Assembly (NCBI GenBank): GCA_030432775.1
Contig: JAUILO010000130.1
Coordinates: forward strand, 1 to 6,827
DNA: 6,827 bases
Reading direction: 5' to 3'
From: Alphaproteobacteria bacterium
GTDB lineage: Bacteria; Pseudomonadota; Alphaproteobacteria; Micavibrionales; Micavibrionaceae
The notes under the pieces were generated by a model, which worked only from the letters and a program-made list of their open reading frames with translations, was not told the origin of the DNA and searched no databases. Shown here piece by piece: positions 6,126-6,827 of the stretch (position 1 is the first letter of the stretch; each line of letters starts with the position of its first letter). A program made the translations under genes and the position numbers.

Positions 6126-6827
6126 ATGACACAAGATTCAAATATTACAAAAAACGTAAACAATGCGCAGCAACCTGCTGTCGTACATACGGTTGATGAA
6201 TTGCGCGCATTGGTAAATGCAGCACGCAAAGACGGTAACACAATCGGCTTCGTGCCTACAATGGGCGCGTTGCATGACGGGCATCTCTCCCTTATTGGTA
6301 AAGCGCAAGAACATGCCGATTTCACCGTCAGCAGTATTTTCGTCAATCCCGAACAATTCGCCCCGCATGAGGATTTTGATACATATCCGCGCACGCTGGA
6401 CCAAGATGTTGAAAAACTGGCATCGCTAGGCTGTAACGTTGTTTTTGCACCATCTGTACAGGAAATGTATCCGGAGGGCTTTGGCACAAAAATCCATATA
6501 CGATCTTCTGTGATCGAAGATATGGAACATACATGTCGTCCGGGCTTTTTTGATGGTGTTGCGATTATCGTGTGTAAGTTGCTGTTACAAGTTATGGCCG
6601 ATATTGCTGTTTTTGGTGAAAAAGATTATCAGCAATTACAACTTATTCGCCGCATGACAACCGACCTGAACATTCCGACACAAATTATCGGTGCGCCTAT
6701 TGTGCGTGACCCCGAAGGTCTTGCCCTGTCTTCACGCAACCAATATCTAAGCAAGGAACAATACACGATAGCCATTCAGCTCAACCGTATATTATTCCAA
6801 TGTGCCGAAAACATACAAAGTGGCGAG
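6126..6827 (+). CDS. panC: Pantothenate synthetase (pantoate--beta-alanine ligase), 3' truncated by window edge
   Basis: PanC condenses D-pantoate with beta-alanine, using ATP through a pantoyl-adenylate, to make pantothenate for coenzyme A synthesis in the cytosol. The first 234 codons are present with no stop; the E. coli enzyme is 283 residues, so roughly 65 residues are probably missing. Visible signatures: GFVPTMGALHDGHLSLI with the nucleotide-binding HDGH motif (His50, His53), SIFVNPEQF (70-78), DFDTYPRT (83-90), CRPGFFDGVAIIVCKLL (137-153), FGEKDYQQL (163-171, with the active-site Lys166), and GLALSSRNQYLS (198-209). In CRPGFFDG the residue before the second Phe is Phe where E. coli PanC has His (RPGHFRG). 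About 20 residues precede the conserved region, a short N-terminal extension. The start is 21 bp after the AAA+ stop and the ribosome-binding sequence is weak, so the gene probably depends on transcription from the AAA+ gene. Confidence 0.97.
   Translation, partial: MTQDSNITKNVNNAQQPAVVHTVDELRALVNAARKDGNTIGFVPTMGALHDGHLSLIGKAQEHADFTVSSIFVNPEQFAPHEDFDTYPRTLDQDVEKLASLGCNVVFAPSVQEMYPEGFGTKIHIRSSVIEDMEHTCRPGFFDGVAIIVCKLLLQVMADIAVFGEKDYQQLQLIRRMTTDLNIPTQIIGAPIVRDPEGLALSSRNQYLSKEQYTIAIQLNRILFQCAENIQSGE

Noticed and set aside
6101..6487. Minus-strand open frame of 128 codons opposite the start of panC
   Set aside because: It lies opposite clearly conserved PanC motifs, and its Cys/Ser-rich translation has no recognisable family.

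Overview
The window looks like chromosomal DNA of a moderately AT-rich alphaproteobacterium. The basis is protein character: a FadN-type fused 3-hydroxyacyl-CoA dehydrogenase/crotonase, a 600-residue acyl-CoA dehydrogenase of the long DmdC/FadE-like subclass, and a small 'ALANAR..R..IGEE' protein of a kind I associate with Alphaproteobacteria. Genus cannot be fixed from this window. I see no tRNA, rRNA, CRISPR array, insertion sequence or prophage genes.

Layout: (1) 3-614, the 3' end of a fatty-acid beta-oxidation multifunctional enzyme, cut by the window edge. (2) 693-1265, a small membrane protein with about five helices, equal to one EamA (DMT-superfamily) half. (3) 1331-1699, a short, charged, probably mostly disordered protein of unknown function behind a good sigma70-like promoter. 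(4) 1881-3683, a complete acyl-CoA dehydrogenase. (5) 3716-4057 on the minus strand, a HicA-like (YcfA-fold) protein with an unusual C-terminal tail and no HicB partner in the window. It converges on the dehydrogenase gene and diverges from the next one. (6) 4263-6104, a 613-residue protein joining N-terminal Sel1/TPR-like repeats to a CbbX/SpoVK-type AAA+ ATPase. (7) 6126 to the right edge, the first 234 codons of panC (pantothenate synthetase), 21 bp behind the AAA+ gene and probably co-transcribed with it.

Functionally, the left half is lipid catabolism: genes 1 and 4 encode successive activities of beta-oxidation (acyl-CoA dehydrogenation, then hydration and 3-hydroxyacyl-CoA oxidation). 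PanC makes pantothenate, the precursor of coenzyme A, so both flanks touch acyl-CoA metabolism, although that link may be chance. The least ordinary parts are the HicA-like gene, whose Shine-Dalgarno sequence and start codon lie in a perfect 7-bp inverted repeat, and the Sel1-AAA+ fusion, whose domain order recalls EccA of type VII secretion and which has no obvious client nearby. I found no clear-cut new multi-gene system.
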